Numbered from the stretch's first letter, positions 1 to 7,417 are shown. The stretch: DNA of 10,479 nucleotides from an uncultured Oscillospiraceae bacterium (GCA_934456315.1 CAKSHG010000060.1:1-10479); one strand, 5' to 3'. Numbers and translations are program-made. Notes: generated by a model from the sequence alone, not told the origin.

Positions 1-387
1 ACAAAGATACTCGACGACGACCTGGAATGGCTGACCAACTCGCTGAACACCGAGCAGGCTTACGTCATGAAGAGCCAGTCGCTCGAAAATAAGCGCCAGG
101 CGCTGTTCAAGGGGCTGGGCATAGCGGACAGGAAGCTGTCCGAGATGATAGGCGAGGCTCCCGAGGAGTACCGCGCCAAGCTGAAGCAGCTCTCCAACCA
201 GATTGCAGACCTCGTTGACAGCATAAGAGAGATAAACGAGCAGACCAACGAGATAGTAAAGCGCAAGCTCGATAACCAGACGGAATTCGTGAAACGCGCC
301 GGGATCCTCAACAAGCCCGAAACTTACAACAAGAACGCTTCAAAGGTCACCGGAGGCAGCTCCGCGAAGGCTTTCAGAGAGGTTTAG
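1..387 (+). CDS. flgN: FlgN-like flagellar export chaperone (5' end missing)
   Basis: Frame 1 is open from the first base to the TAG at 385-387, giving the last 128 residues of a protein whose start lies upstream of the window. The ATG at 67 is internal, because coding sequence continues in frame before it (ending ...TEQAYV) and no ribosome binding site precedes it. The visible part is charged and almost entirely helical, with heptad-like leucines and isoleucines (for example around QLSNQIADLVDSIREINEQT). It ends in a disordered, serine- and glycine-rich tail containing an ETY motif. Members of the FlgN family bind the C-terminal regions of FlgK and FlgL in the cytoplasm and deliver them to the flagellar export apparatus. 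Placement immediately before flgK and flgL is the strongest support, since sequence conservation in this family is low. The stop codon overlaps the flgK Shine-Dalgarno. Confidence 0.8.
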   Translation, partial: TKILDDDLEWLTNSLNTEQAYVMKSQSLENKRQALFKGLGIADRKLSEMIGEAPEEYRAKLKQLSNQIADLVDSIREINEQTNEIVKRKLDNQTEFVKRAGILNKPETYNKNASKVTGGSSAKAFREV

Positions 388-398
388 GAGGAAAATAT

Positions 399-2003
399 AT
401 GCGTCCTACTTTTTTAGGATTTGAAACACAGAAGCGCACCCTTCAGGTCGCACAGAAAAGCCTTGATATCGCGGGCAACAACATTTCCAACATCAACACC
501 GTAGGCTACACACGTCAGCGCGTAGACCTCTATGCGATGTACGTCAGCGGAAACCAGAGTCTCAGATGGTGCAGTGATACGAATAATCTTTCGCTGACCG
601 GTCAGGGCGTCAACTCCTACGGCGTGAGCCAGATGAGAGATCAGTACATCGACAAGCGTTACCGCGAGAATACCGCAGTCGAGGCTGAAACCGAGAAAAA
701 GGTGAATATCCTTTCCGACATCGAGGACGTGCTCGACAACATCGACACGGACGGCCTGCAGTACTACACCGAGCAGTATTTCAAGGCGCTCCAGGACTAC
801 TCCGGCGAGCGTCCGGACGCTGCGGAAGTCGCAACCATCGTTGTCAACTCCGCGACTAATCTCTGCCGTATCCTCAACGATTACAGCACCAAGCTAAGCG
901 AGGTCGAGGATACATACGTCAGCGAAACGCAGAACACCGTGACCTACGTCAACAACCTCCTTAGTGAGATGAATCAGCTCAACAAGCGTATCGCCAAGGA
1001 AAAGCTGAGCTACCCCGACGAGTACGGTCCCAACGAGCTTTACGACCAGCTCAACATGTACATAGACGAGCTTGCGAATTACGGCGACATTTCCATAACC
1101 AGGCACGAAAACGGCACCATCTCAGTTGACATGGCGGGCGTGAACGTCCTCAATGCCGAGAAATTCAAGACAAACAGCCTGGTAATGCAGGATTACTACA
1201 ACAATGGTCAGGTGGTCCTGAATTTTGAGAGCGGCGAGGAGGTAAACCTCCATTCCGGCGTGCTCAAGGCTTATATCGATACGCTCAACGGCAACGGCGT
1301 TTACGCTACCGGTCGTCAGAACGGCGAGCACGGCGTTGCTTACTATAAGTCCGCGATAGATATCTTCGCAAGGACGCTTGCAGATACGTTCAATGCTGCA
1401 AACGGCGCCGACGAGGATCCCGCGCGTCAGATGTTCGTGGGCTACCCCTCCGGCGGAAAGGATCCCACAGCCGACGAGAACAAGGACGGCGTGCTGGACG
1501 GCGGATATTCCGAGGTGCTGATCACCGCTGGAAATATCCACGTTTCCACTGTCTGGAAAGAGAATCCGACCATGATCGGTATGGTCAAGACTATTGACCC
1601 TGCTACCGGCAAGCAGCGCTACGGCTATGATGAGCAGCTGGATTCCGAGGGCAACGTCAATCTTCAGAATACCAACGTGCTGTTCCTGCTGTCGAAGTTC
1701 GAAAAGGGCGTGAAGTTCGGCAACGAGAACGACTTCAAGGGCGACATTTACCAGTACATTTCGTTCATCAGCGACAGACTCGCCGAAACGATAAGCTACG
1801 AAACCAGCCGAAACGAAACTGCAAAATCCACGGTGGATACGCTGCTTGACGCGCGCGACGAGGTATCCGGCGTCCAGATGGACGAGGAGGGTATCAACAT
1901 GCTGAACTACCAGAAGTGGTACAGCGCTTCCTCGCGTATGCTGACGACCCTCGACGACGCGCTGGATAAGCTGATAAACGGCACCGGACGCGTAGGTCTG
2001 TAA
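399..2003 (+). CDS. flgK: Flagellar hook-associated protein 1 (hook-filament junction)
   Basis: This 534-residue protein has the usual length for FlgK. The N-terminal D0 region has the rod/hook/HAP signature NNISNINTVGYTRQR at residues 27-41, following helix-forming QKSLDIAG. The C-terminal D0/D1 region (residues about 494-534) has the matching signature MDEEGINMLNYQKWYSASSR and ends in GRVGL, as typical FlgK does. Together the two ends form the coiled D0 ring between hook and FlgL. The central region (about 200-450) is the variable surface domain. No signal peptide is present, as expected for a substrate of the flagellar type III exporter. The ATG is preceded by AGGAGG at 386-391 with a 7-base spacer; this site overlaps the flgN stop, which suggests coupled translation. 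The flgL gene follows 11 bases downstream. Confidence 0.97.
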   Translation: MRPTFLGFETQKRTLQVAQKSLDIAGNNISNINTVGYTRQRVDLYAMYVSGNQSLRWCSDTNNLSLTGQGVNSYGVSQMRDQYIDKRYRENTAVEAETEKKVNILSDIEDVLDNIDTDGLQYYTEQYFKALQDYSGERPDAAEVATIVVNSATNLCRILNDYSTKLSEVEDTYVSETQNTVTYVNNLLSEMNQLNKRIAKEKLSYPDEYGPNELYDQLNMYIDELANYGDISITRHENGTISVDMAGVNVLNAEKFKTNSLVMQDYYNNGQVVLNFESGEEVNLHSGVLKAYIDTLNGNGVYATGRQNGEHGVAYYKSAIDIFARTLADTFNAANGADEDPARQMFVGYPSGGKDPTADENKDGVLDGGYSEVLITAGNIHVSTVWKENPTMIGMVKTIDPATGKQRYGYDEQLDSEGNVNLQNTNVLFLLSKFEKGVKFGNENDFKGDIYQYISFISDRLAETISYETSRNETAKSTVDTLLDARDEVSGVQMDEEGINMLNYQKWYSASSRMLTTLDDALDKLINGTGRVGL

Positions 2004-2014
2004 GGAGGATATAG

Positions 2015-3541
2015 ATGAGAATAACTAATTCAACGCTCCTGAGAAATTACGACAGGAACCTCAAGCGCATTTCCTCACAGAAGTACGCTTCCGAGAACAG
2101 AATATACTCCGGCAGACAGTACACCCGTGCCAGTCAGTCCCCGCTGAATGCCGCAAAGGCGCTCACGGTGAGAAAACAGCTCTGGCACACCGAGCAGTAC
2201 AAGGAAAACCTGGACGTTGCGGATAAGTTCTATACCGAGGCGGAAACCTCCCTGCTCCAGATATCCGATTCGCTTGCAAATGTGCGCGAAACGATAATCT
2301 ACGCCTGCAACTCCACCAAGGACGAGAGCATCGACCTCAATATCCTTGCGGAGCAGCTCGAAACCAAGGCTAAGGAAATGGTGTCGGTATTCAACACCGA
2401 CAGCGCCGAGCGTGCTATTTTCGGCGGCGAGAGCAACAGCCCGGAGCCGTTCACGCTTCAGTATGATGAGAATGGACGCGCCACCACGGTGCTGTATCAC
2501 GGGGTCCCGGTGAATGCGATGTCGGATCCTGATGGTTTCCCCTATTCGAAAGATGTGTATGTCGATATCGGTATCGGAATGGTCATCAATGATGACCAGG
2601 AGATCGATCCGCAGTCGGCGCTCAAGATATCGTTCAACGGCGCACAGATCACCGGCTGCGGCTTTGAGGGATACGACAAGGATCTTTCAAAGCTCAATCT
2701 CAAGAGCCTTAACCAGGGCGACGACGCTGATAATACCATTCGTATCACAGCCAGCGGAAAGACAGTCACCGTTAATTTCAAGGGCAATAAGACCGCGGAT
2801 ATTCAGACGGCTATAGACGACGCGTTCGCAAAGGCGGGCGTTGCCGGACCGAAGATAGAAAACGAGGGCACGCTCACCATGGCGGACGGCTCAAAGGCGG
2901 AGATCTCCGAAACGCCGTTCATTGACCTCGAAAAGCTTACAGACGGAAAAACCTATTCATTTGATATCTACGCGAACGGCAAAAAGAAGAGCATAACCTT
3001 TGCCGCCGGTGCAACAGCTGCCGACAGCATGAAAAACATACAGGACAAACTCAACACGGAGTTCCTAAGGGAAAAGAACACTCCGCAGATCGCCGAGGAC
3101 GGTTCGATCACTGTAAAGAACAACGCCGGCGAAGATTCGCAGGTATATCTCGCCAAGAACGATGAGGGCGGCGAAACGCCCGCGTTCAAGAACGGCGACA
3201 CATATTCCAATAATTATATCCAGGTAACTCTGGACGCCGCGGCAGCGCTCCGCAGGGGCGATCTGGACTATGCGAATGCATGCATCGACAGGATCGTCAA
3301 TTCCTCTGAAAATCTGCTGGTCGAGATCGCTGACCTCGGTAATTCCGAGGAATATATCGAGTTCAACAATAACCGTTTTGATACAAGAGCTCTCAACCTC
3401 AAGGACCGCCAGAAAACCCTTGAGGCAACGGATTTGGAGTCTGAAATAACGCTGATGAAAACCTACGAGGCTATCTACAATGCGTGCTTGCAGATGTCCA
3501 GCTCGATAATCCCGAACAGCATATTCAACTATATTTCGTAA
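2015..3541 (+). CDS. flgL: Flagellar hook-associated protein 3, enlarged by a central insertion
   Basis: The flagellin-like N-terminus (MRITNSTLLRNYDRNL, then SGRQYTRASQSP at about 32-43) and the C-terminus (EITLMKTYEAIYNACLQMSS at about 477-496) mark this as FlgL, which joins FlgK to the flagellin filament. Residues 181-211 (VDIGIGMVINDD, then DPQSALKISFNGA) match the end of the conserved core in Firmicute FlgL. Residues about 220-400 are an insertion, and the helical core resumes at YIQVTLDAAAALRRGD. At 508 residues it is well above the roughly 300 usual for FlgL. The insert contains two diverged beta-alpha-beta modules (237-289 and 311-380), probably displayed on the outer surface at the hook-filament junction. 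The start is supported by AAGGAGG at 2002-2008, which overlaps the flgK stop, 6 bases before the ATG. Identity as FlgL rather than flagellin rests on position after flgK and on the core sequence. Confidence 0.93.
   Translation: MRITNSTLLRNYDRNLKRISSQKYASENRIYSGRQYTRASQSPLNAAKALTVRKQLWHTEQYKENLDVADKFYTEAETSLLQISDSLANVRETIIYACNSTKDESIDLNILAEQLETKAKEMVSVFNTDSAERAIFGGESNSPEPFTLQYDENGRATTVLYHGVPVNAMSDPDGFPYSKDVYVDIGIGMVINDDQEIDPQSALKISFNGAQITGCGFEGYDKDLSKLNLKSLNQGDDADNTIRITASGKTVTVNFKGNKTADIQTAIDDAFAKAGVAGPKIENEGTLTMADGSKAEISETPFIDLEKLTDGKTYSFDIYANGKKKSITFAAGATAADSMKNIQDKLNTEFLREKNTPQIAEDGSITVKNNAGEDSQVYLAKNDEGGETPAFKNGDTYSNNYIQVTLDAAAALRRGDLDYANACIDRIVNSSENLLVEIADLGNSEEYIEFNNNRFDTRALNLKDRQKTLEATDLESEITLMKTYEAIYNACLQMSSSIIPNSIFNYIS
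2723..3154 (+). repeat. Two diverged protein modules in the FlgL insertion
   Basis: FlgL residues 237-289 and 311-380 align by eye on a shared pattern: I-x-A-x-G-K, five residues, F, four residues, T-A, then a helix containing I-x-D, then P-x-I-x3-G-x2-T. The second copy is a few residues longer in its middle. The pattern resembles the flagellin-IN (hook IN) type of beta-alpha-beta unit found in flagellins and FliD. No clear DNA-level repeat was seen, so the duplication, if real, is old. The alignment is by eye and unscored. Confidence 0.45.
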
Positions 3542-3636
3542 ATTGGTAGTGGTTATAATGCGCAGCAGCGTCTGACAAGGCGCGGTAAAGGCACGGAGGC
3601 CGACGCATTGGTTATATGGCAGGCACAGGACAACTC
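3542..3636 (+). other. Intergenic leader of the DUF6470 gene
   Basis: This is the only long gap within the flagellar operon; the others are 2 to 40 bases. No open frame of note occurs: an ATG at 3559 stops after five codons. It holds a perfect TATAAT at 3554-3559, but no recognisable -35 box at 16-18 bases upstream, so an internal promoter is only a possibility. Short inverted repeats AATGCG (3557-3562) with CGCATT (3604-3609), and GCGTC (3568-3572) with GACGC (3602-3606), overlap one another and could form alternative RNA folds. GGA triplets at 3595 and 3628, plus 3638 and 3647 just beyond, are possible CsrA contact points. None of these is proven. Confidence 0.4.
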
Positions 3637-3653
3637 AGGAGGTGTTGGAAGTG
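3637..3653 (+). promoter_or_regulatory. Shine-Dalgarno and GTG start of the DUF6470 gene
   Basis: AGGAGG at 3637-3642 stands 8 bases before a GTG at 3651. Two other in-frame candidates, GTG at 3642 and TTG at 3645, overlap or abut the Shine-Dalgarno itself and cannot be used efficiently with it. GTG 3651 is therefore chosen, giving an N-terminus MNSNLLQI typical of the family. Confidence 0.75.
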
Positions 3654-4277
3654 AACAGCAATCTGTTACAGATCACTACTATCCCGATTTCCATCGAGAT
3701 CAAGGTGACAAACGCGAAATACCAGTATCCGGAAGGCACTAAACGACAGCCCAAGGTCAATATCACGAACACACAGGGCGGATTCGTTATGAAGGCTGAC
3801 CCGATAAAGGTGAAGATTGATACATATGAGGCGAGAAAGAGCCTCGGCTATGGAAACATGACCGACGGCGACATGCTGAGCCAGAAGGCTCAGGAGGGCT
3901 TTTCGCTTGCTTTCCAGGGCACGGCAAGGGTCGCGTCCGAGGGCAATATGCTCGCAAGGGGAATGTCCGCGTCGGAGATCGCGATACAGAATGCCAGGGC
4001 TGGCGCAACCGTTGAAACAATTATGGAGTTTCTGCCGAAAGAAGGCGCAGATATCACATTTGACGGCGGCACGCTCAGTATAGATTACCAGATGGGAGAG
4101 CAGGATATAGACTGGGATACCGTCAACGAACTTCCGATGGAATTCGTCCCCGGAAGCGTTGAACTCATCGTAAGGGACAGACCCCGTGTTGAGATAGAGT
4201 ATCTCGGCGAGCCGATCTACTTCCCCGCCAGCGCAAACCCGAACTACAAGCCTCCGGTGCTTGATGTCAAGGGTTGA
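3651..4277 (+). CDS. DUF6470 (YviE-like) protein of the flagellar operon
   Basis: The product is 208 residues from the GTG at 3651. It resembles the DUF6470 family, which includes Bacillus subtilis YviE, encoded in the same position between flgL and fliW. Visible traits are an N-terminal strand LLQITTIPISIEI, a central PIKVKIDTYEARKSLGYGNM segment (about residues 49-68), an alanine- and glycine-rich helical middle (about 70-125) and a C-terminal beta part with RDRPRVEIEYLGEPIYFP. There is no signal peptide or membrane segment, so it is cytoplasmic or exported by another route. The function is not established; location suggests a role linked to filament assembly or the FliW-CsrA switch. It follows the largest gap in the operon, and the fliW start lies 40 bases downstream. 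Confidence 0.8.
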   Translation: MNSNLLQITTIPISIEIKVTNAKYQYPEGTKRQPKVNITNTQGGFVMKADPIKVKIDTYEARKSLGYGNMTDGDMLSQKAQEGFSLAFQGTARVASEGNMLARGMSASEIAIQNARAGATVETIMEFLPKEGADITFDGGTLSIDYQMGEQDIDWDTVNELPMEFVPGSVELIVRDRPRVEIEYLGEPIYFPASANPNYKPPVLDVKG

Positions 4278-4286
4278 TCATTCCTG

Positions 4287-4320
4287 AAAGGAGCGGCGGT
4301 TTACGCCGGATTTGCCTATG
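4287..4320 (+). promoter_or_regulatory. fliW initiation region with a hairpin between Shine-Dalgarno and ATG
   Basis: The Shine-Dalgarno AAAGGAG lies at 4287-4293, but the fliW ATG is at 4318, 24 bases on. The first 15 of those bases form a perfect GC hairpin: CGGCG (4294-4298), loop GTTTA, CGCCG (4304-4308). Folding removes these bases and leaves an effective spacer of 9, which is normal. Two GGA triplets (4290 and 4308) lie 18 bases apart and could be CsrA contacts. The hairpin is read directly; its effect on translation is inferred. Confidence 0.55.
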
Positions 4321-4746
4321 AAGATAATTACAAGAGATTTCGGTGAGCAGGAGATCGAAAACGATAAGATCATCACGTTCCCCGACGGCATCATTGGATT
4401 CGAGGACGTCAAGAAGTACGCGCTTTTGAGCCCGCTGGGCGACGGAGTATTTCCGATGTGGCTCCAGGCAGTGGATTCAAAGGAGCCCTGCTTCGTGGTC
4501 TACGACCCTATGGAGATATACAGCGATTATTGCTTCGAGATATCCGACGAAATGCAGCAGGCGCTCAATATCGACGAGAATTCGCCGTACAGGTGTCTTG
4601 CGGTCGCGATAGTGCCTGACGACTACAGAAAGACCACCATAAATCTGCGGTGCCCCATCGTGGTGAACACCAACGAGCGTATCGCGGCGCAGGTTATCCT
4701 GACGGAGCATTATGAGTTCAAGGCTCCTGTGTATGAGGAGGTCTGA
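4318..4746 (+). CDS. fliW: Flagellar assembly factor FliW, CsrA antagonist
   Basis: The 142-residue product has the usual FliW length. It begins MKIITRDFGE and carries the family signature ITFPDGIIGFEDVKKY at about residues 19-34. In B. subtilis FliW binds either flagellin or CsrA. When flagellin is exported, FliW is freed to sequester CsrA, which releases repression of flagellin translation. A TTG six bases upstream is in frame, but the ATG matches the family start. The spacing to the only Shine-Dalgarno is abnormal unless the intervening hairpin folds. The csrA gene starts 2 bases after the stop, and its Shine-Dalgarno lies within the last fliW codons, so the two partners are likely made in a coupled way. 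Confidence 0.96.
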   Translation: MKIITRDFGEQEIENDKIITFPDGIIGFEDVKKYALLSPLGDGVFPMWLQAVDSKEPCFVVYDPMEIYSDYCFEISDEMQQALNIDENSPYRCLAVAIVPDDYRKTTINLRCPIVVNTNERIAAQVILTEHYEFKAPVYEEV

Positions 4747-4748
4747 CT

Positions 4749-4982
4749 ATGCTCGTAGTTACAAGAAAGACTGACGAGAGCCTGATAATCTCCGATAATA
4801 TCGAAATAACCGTACTCGAGATAGGCAAGGATAAGGTCAAGATCGGCATAAACGCCCCGAAAGAGGTAAAGGTCATCAGAAGCGAGCTCAAGGACGCGCG
4901 CCAGACCAACGAGCAGTCCGCACATATTTCCGGCAGTGCGATCGCCGGGCTTCTGAATCAGCATAAACAGGAGGAAAAGTAA
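4749..4982 (+). CDS. csrA: Carbon storage/translation regulator CsrA
   Basis: The 77-residue protein starts MLVVTRK and has the conserved GINAPKEVKVIRSEL block. The RNA-contacting residues expected in CsrA are visible: the first strand around R6 and R44 in the VIRSE segment. CsrA is a homodimer that binds GGA motifs in mRNA leaders and usually blocks ribosome access; in Firmicutes its main known target is the flagellin leader. The C-terminal extension (about residues 48-77, with N54 and ISGSAIAGLLNQ) corresponds to the region used for FliW binding in B. subtilis, so this is the FliW-responsive, longer form. AGGAGG at 4736-4741, inside fliW, stands 7 bases before the ATG. The fliD Shine-Dalgarno lies inside the csrA 3' end. 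Confidence 0.96.
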   Translation: MLVVTRKTDESLIISDNIEITVLEIGKDKVKIGINAPKEVKVIRSELKDARQTNEQSAHISGSAIAGLLNQHKQEEK

Positions 4983-4983
4983 T

Positions 4984-7392
4984 ATGGCAGTAAATAATAT
5001 CAGACTTGGCGGTCTGTCATCGGGCTTTGATACCGAAGCGATGGTCAAGCAGCTGATGACATCGTATCAGACTAAGATAGACAATCAGAACAAGAAGCTG
5101 ACTAAGCTTTCCTGGCAGCAGACTGCTTACCAGGATATCACCAAGAAGATAACCGATTTCAAGAACACTTATTTCGATGTTCTCAAGCGTGATACATACC
5201 TGATGAGTCCGTCCTCGTTCAACAAGTTCAAGGCGGACGTAAACTCCACCGGAAACACGTCTGCTTCCGGTCTTAGCGTCAGCACGACTTCCAATTCTTC
5301 TGCCGGCAGCTATAAGATAAAGCTCAATCAGATCGCTAAGGCGGCTTCTGCAAAGGGCAATACCATAACCGCAGGCAACTTCCAGCTCGACCTTGATAAG
5401 GCTATCGACTCCGCCCCCGGCAAGGTGAATACAGCCGACGACGGCAGTCTTACCAAGACATTCAGCTTTGCGCTGGACGTTCAGGTAGGCAGCGTTAAGA
5501 AAACAATAGAGTTCAGCGCAGACGCTGCGGTCGGTGCGGACGGCACCGTGACCGATACTGACGCGCTCAAGTCCAATATCGTTGACGCGCTGAATACAAA
5601 GCTCCAGGAGAGCTTCGGCTATTCCGGCAGGACCGATGGCGCGACCGGCGCGGTCGATTCAAACGGCAAGGAGTGGTTCCTCCAGGCGCAGCTTGGCTCT
5701 GACGGAAAGGTTTCTTTCCAGGTCGGCGGTAATTCTTCCGTTTCCGTTACTGAAAAGACCGGTAACTTCGGCATGGCTAAGGCAAGTGAGAAGGTAGCCA
5801 TCTCCACCGGAAGCGTTGTCACCGGAACCAATATTTTTGACGTAGAGATCGGCGGAAAGACTACAAAGCTGTACTTCGAGGGCGTATCTTCCACATACTA
5901 CGACAGCATGAACGCCAGCGGCAACGAGGATATCAAGAAGGAATACAATGCGCTCAAGCTGGCGGCTTACCGCAAGTCCAATAAGCTGTCTGACAGCGCT
6001 GCCGTATCTGACGAGCAGCTCGAGAAATACACTTATTCAACAGCGCAGGCTGCAAAGGACAGAAACGCGCTCTCTATCCAGAAGGCACTCGAGAGTGTGA
6101 GCGATTATACGTTCACGTTTGACGGCTCCTATCTGACAGCAACAGACAGCAAGGGCAATGCAGTAGAGTTCTCCATGACGGCGGTTGAAGGCGGTACTCT
6201 GGGACTTACAAAGGGCACTGCTTCCAATAAGTTCTCGTCCGGCACCACGCTTGCCGAGATGGGATTACAGGCGGACGCTGACGGAAAGTATTCCATCACC
6301 ATTAATGGCACGGATATCACAGTTGACAAGGACGCGACTGTTTCCTCCCTCATGAGCGCTGTGAACAAGTCCGACGCAGGCGTCACGATGACCTATTCTT
6401 CGCTGACCAACAGCTTCACTGTTGAGGCTAAGGAAAAGGGCAGCGCAGGCAAGGTGGACATCTCGGACGGCGACCTCGCAAGAGGGCTTGGTCTGGTCGA
6501 TGATAACGGCACCGTCGGCGCAGAGGAAGGTCAGAACTCCATATTTGAGATCAACGGTCAGGAGATCTATCTCAACGATAATTCCTACACTCTGGACGGA
6601 ACGACATTCACATTCGACGACAGCATGACCGTTGGCGAAACGTACAATGTCAGCATCGGCAAGGATTCCTCGTCTGTAAAGGAAGCGCTCAAGAAGTTCG
6701 TTGAGTCCTACAATCAGCTCATAGATGATGTTTATTCGTATATCGGCACCGCTCCCGCAACTGACAGCAACGGCGACAAGTACGAGCCGCTGACCGATGA
6801 CGAAAAGGAAGAGATGAGCGAGGACGAGATAACAAAGTGGGAAGAGAAGGCAAAGCAGGGCGTTCTGTACAATGATTCCACTGTTTCCACTATCATGAGC
6901 CAGATGCGTACTGCGCTGTATAACAGCGTTACCCTGGACGACGGCAGCAAGTTCGGTCTGTACAGCCTTGGCATCAAGACCTCCAGTGAGTACAGCAAGC
7001 ATGGCAAGCTTGAGATAGACGATGACGCGTTCGACAAGGCATTCGAGAAAAATCAGGACGCTATCGTAAAGCTGTTCACTGATTCCGAAAACGGCATGAT
7101 GGCAAAGCTCAACAAGGTAATGGACAATGCCGTTAAGAGCACCGGCAAGGCAGAAACCAGAGGTACCCTCGTCAAGAAAGCAGGCAAGGCTGACAGCTCC
7201 GTCACCACCGACAGCTACATCTACAAAGAGATGAAGAGAATGCAGACCCGCCTGTCAGAACTCCAGACCAGGTATGACGATAAGGAAGAGTACTGGTGGA
7301 AGGTATTCACCAATATGGAAACCGCGATGAGCGATCTCAACAGCCAGACCAGCTACATTTCCTCCTACCTTGGAACAGGAAATTATCAGTAA
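4984..7392 (+). CDS. fliD: Flagellar filament cap protein, large clostridial form
   Basis: FliD forms the cap at the filament tip under which exported flagellin folds. The N-terminal domain (about residues 1-110) opens with IRLGGLSSGFDTEAMVKQLM and a coiled-coil stretch, and ends at AGSYKIKLNQIAKAAS. The C-terminal domain (from about 561) contains SVKEALKKFVESYNQLIDDV, the acidic segment DDEKEEMSEDEITKWEEKAK followed by GVLYND, and a terminal coiled coil ending SYLGTGNYQ. The middle holds surface modules, including a flagellin-IN-like unit at about 436-490 and another beta-alpha-beta unit at about 160-248. The length of 802 residues is far above the enterobacterial form (about 470) but common in Clostridia. 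AGGAGG at 4969-4974, within csrA, lies 9 bases before the ATG; fliS follows after 25 bases. Confidence 0.96.
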   Translation: MAVNNIRLGGLSSGFDTEAMVKQLMTSYQTKIDNQNKKLTKLSWQQTAYQDITKKITDFKNTYFDVLKRDTYLMSPSSFNKFKADVNSTGNTSASGLSVSTTSNSSAGSYKIKLNQIAKAASAKGNTITAGNFQLDLDKAIDSAPGKVNTADDGSLTKTFSFALDVQVGSVKKTIEFSADAAVGADGTVTDTDALKSNIVDALNTKLQESFGYSGRTDGATGAVDSNGKEWFLQAQLGSDGKVSFQVGGNSSVSVTEKTGNFGMAKASEKVAISTGSVVTGTNIFDVEIGGKTTKLYFEGVSSTYYDSMNASGNEDIKKEYNALKLAAYRKSNKLSDSAAVSDEQLEKYTYSTAQAAKDRNALSIQKALESVSDYTFTFDGSYLTATDSKGNAVEFSMTAVEGGTLGLTKGTASNKFSSGTTLAEMGLQADADGKYSITINGTDITVDKDATVSSLMSAVNKSDAGVTMTYSSLTNSFTVEAKEKGSAGKVDISDGDLARGLGLVDDNGTVGAEEGQNSIFEINGQEIYLNDNSYTLDGTTFTFDDSMTVGETYNVSIGKDSSSVKEALKKFVESYNQLIDDVYSYIGTAPATDSNGDKYEPLTDDEKEEMSEDEITKWEEKAKQGVLYNDSTVSTIMSQMRTALYNSVTLDDGSKFGLYSLGIKTSSEYSKHGKLEIDDDAFDKAFEKNQDAIVKLFTDSENGMMAKLNKVMDNAVKSTGKAETRGTLVKKAGKADSSVTTDSYIYKEMKRMQTRLSELQTRYDDKEEYWWKVFTNMETAMSDLNSQTSYISSYLGTGNYQ

Positions 7393-7417
7393 ATAAAAAG
7401 AACAGAGGGCAGATACA

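Noticed and set aside
67..69. ATG at 67 as the true start of the first gene
   Set aside because: The frame stays open to base 1 with helical, FlgN-like residues, and there is no Shine-Dalgarno before the ATG.
2514..2816. 100-codon plus-strand frame inside flgL
   Set aside because: It is arginine- and serine-rich, out of frame with flgL, and lacks a ribosome binding site; it is a by-product of the flgL codons.
3586..3604. Sigma-28-like promoter (TAAA followed by GCCGAC) before the DUF6470 gene
   Set aside because: The two elements are only 9 bases apart instead of about 15, and the -10 part matches poorly.
3642..3647. GTG at 3642 or TTG at 3645 as the DUF6470 start
   Set aside because: They overlap or abut the Shine-Dalgarno at 3637-3642, while GTG 3651 is 8 bases away from it.
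4312..4314. TTG as the fliW start codon
   Set aside because: It would add only two residues, lies 18 bases from the Shine-Dalgarno, and the ATG at 4318 gives the family's usual MKI start.
6265..7002. Long minus-strand open frame of 245 codons opposite fliD
   Set aside because: It lies wholly over a well-recognised fliD frame, has no family-like motifs, and its length follows from the codon bias of the plus strand.
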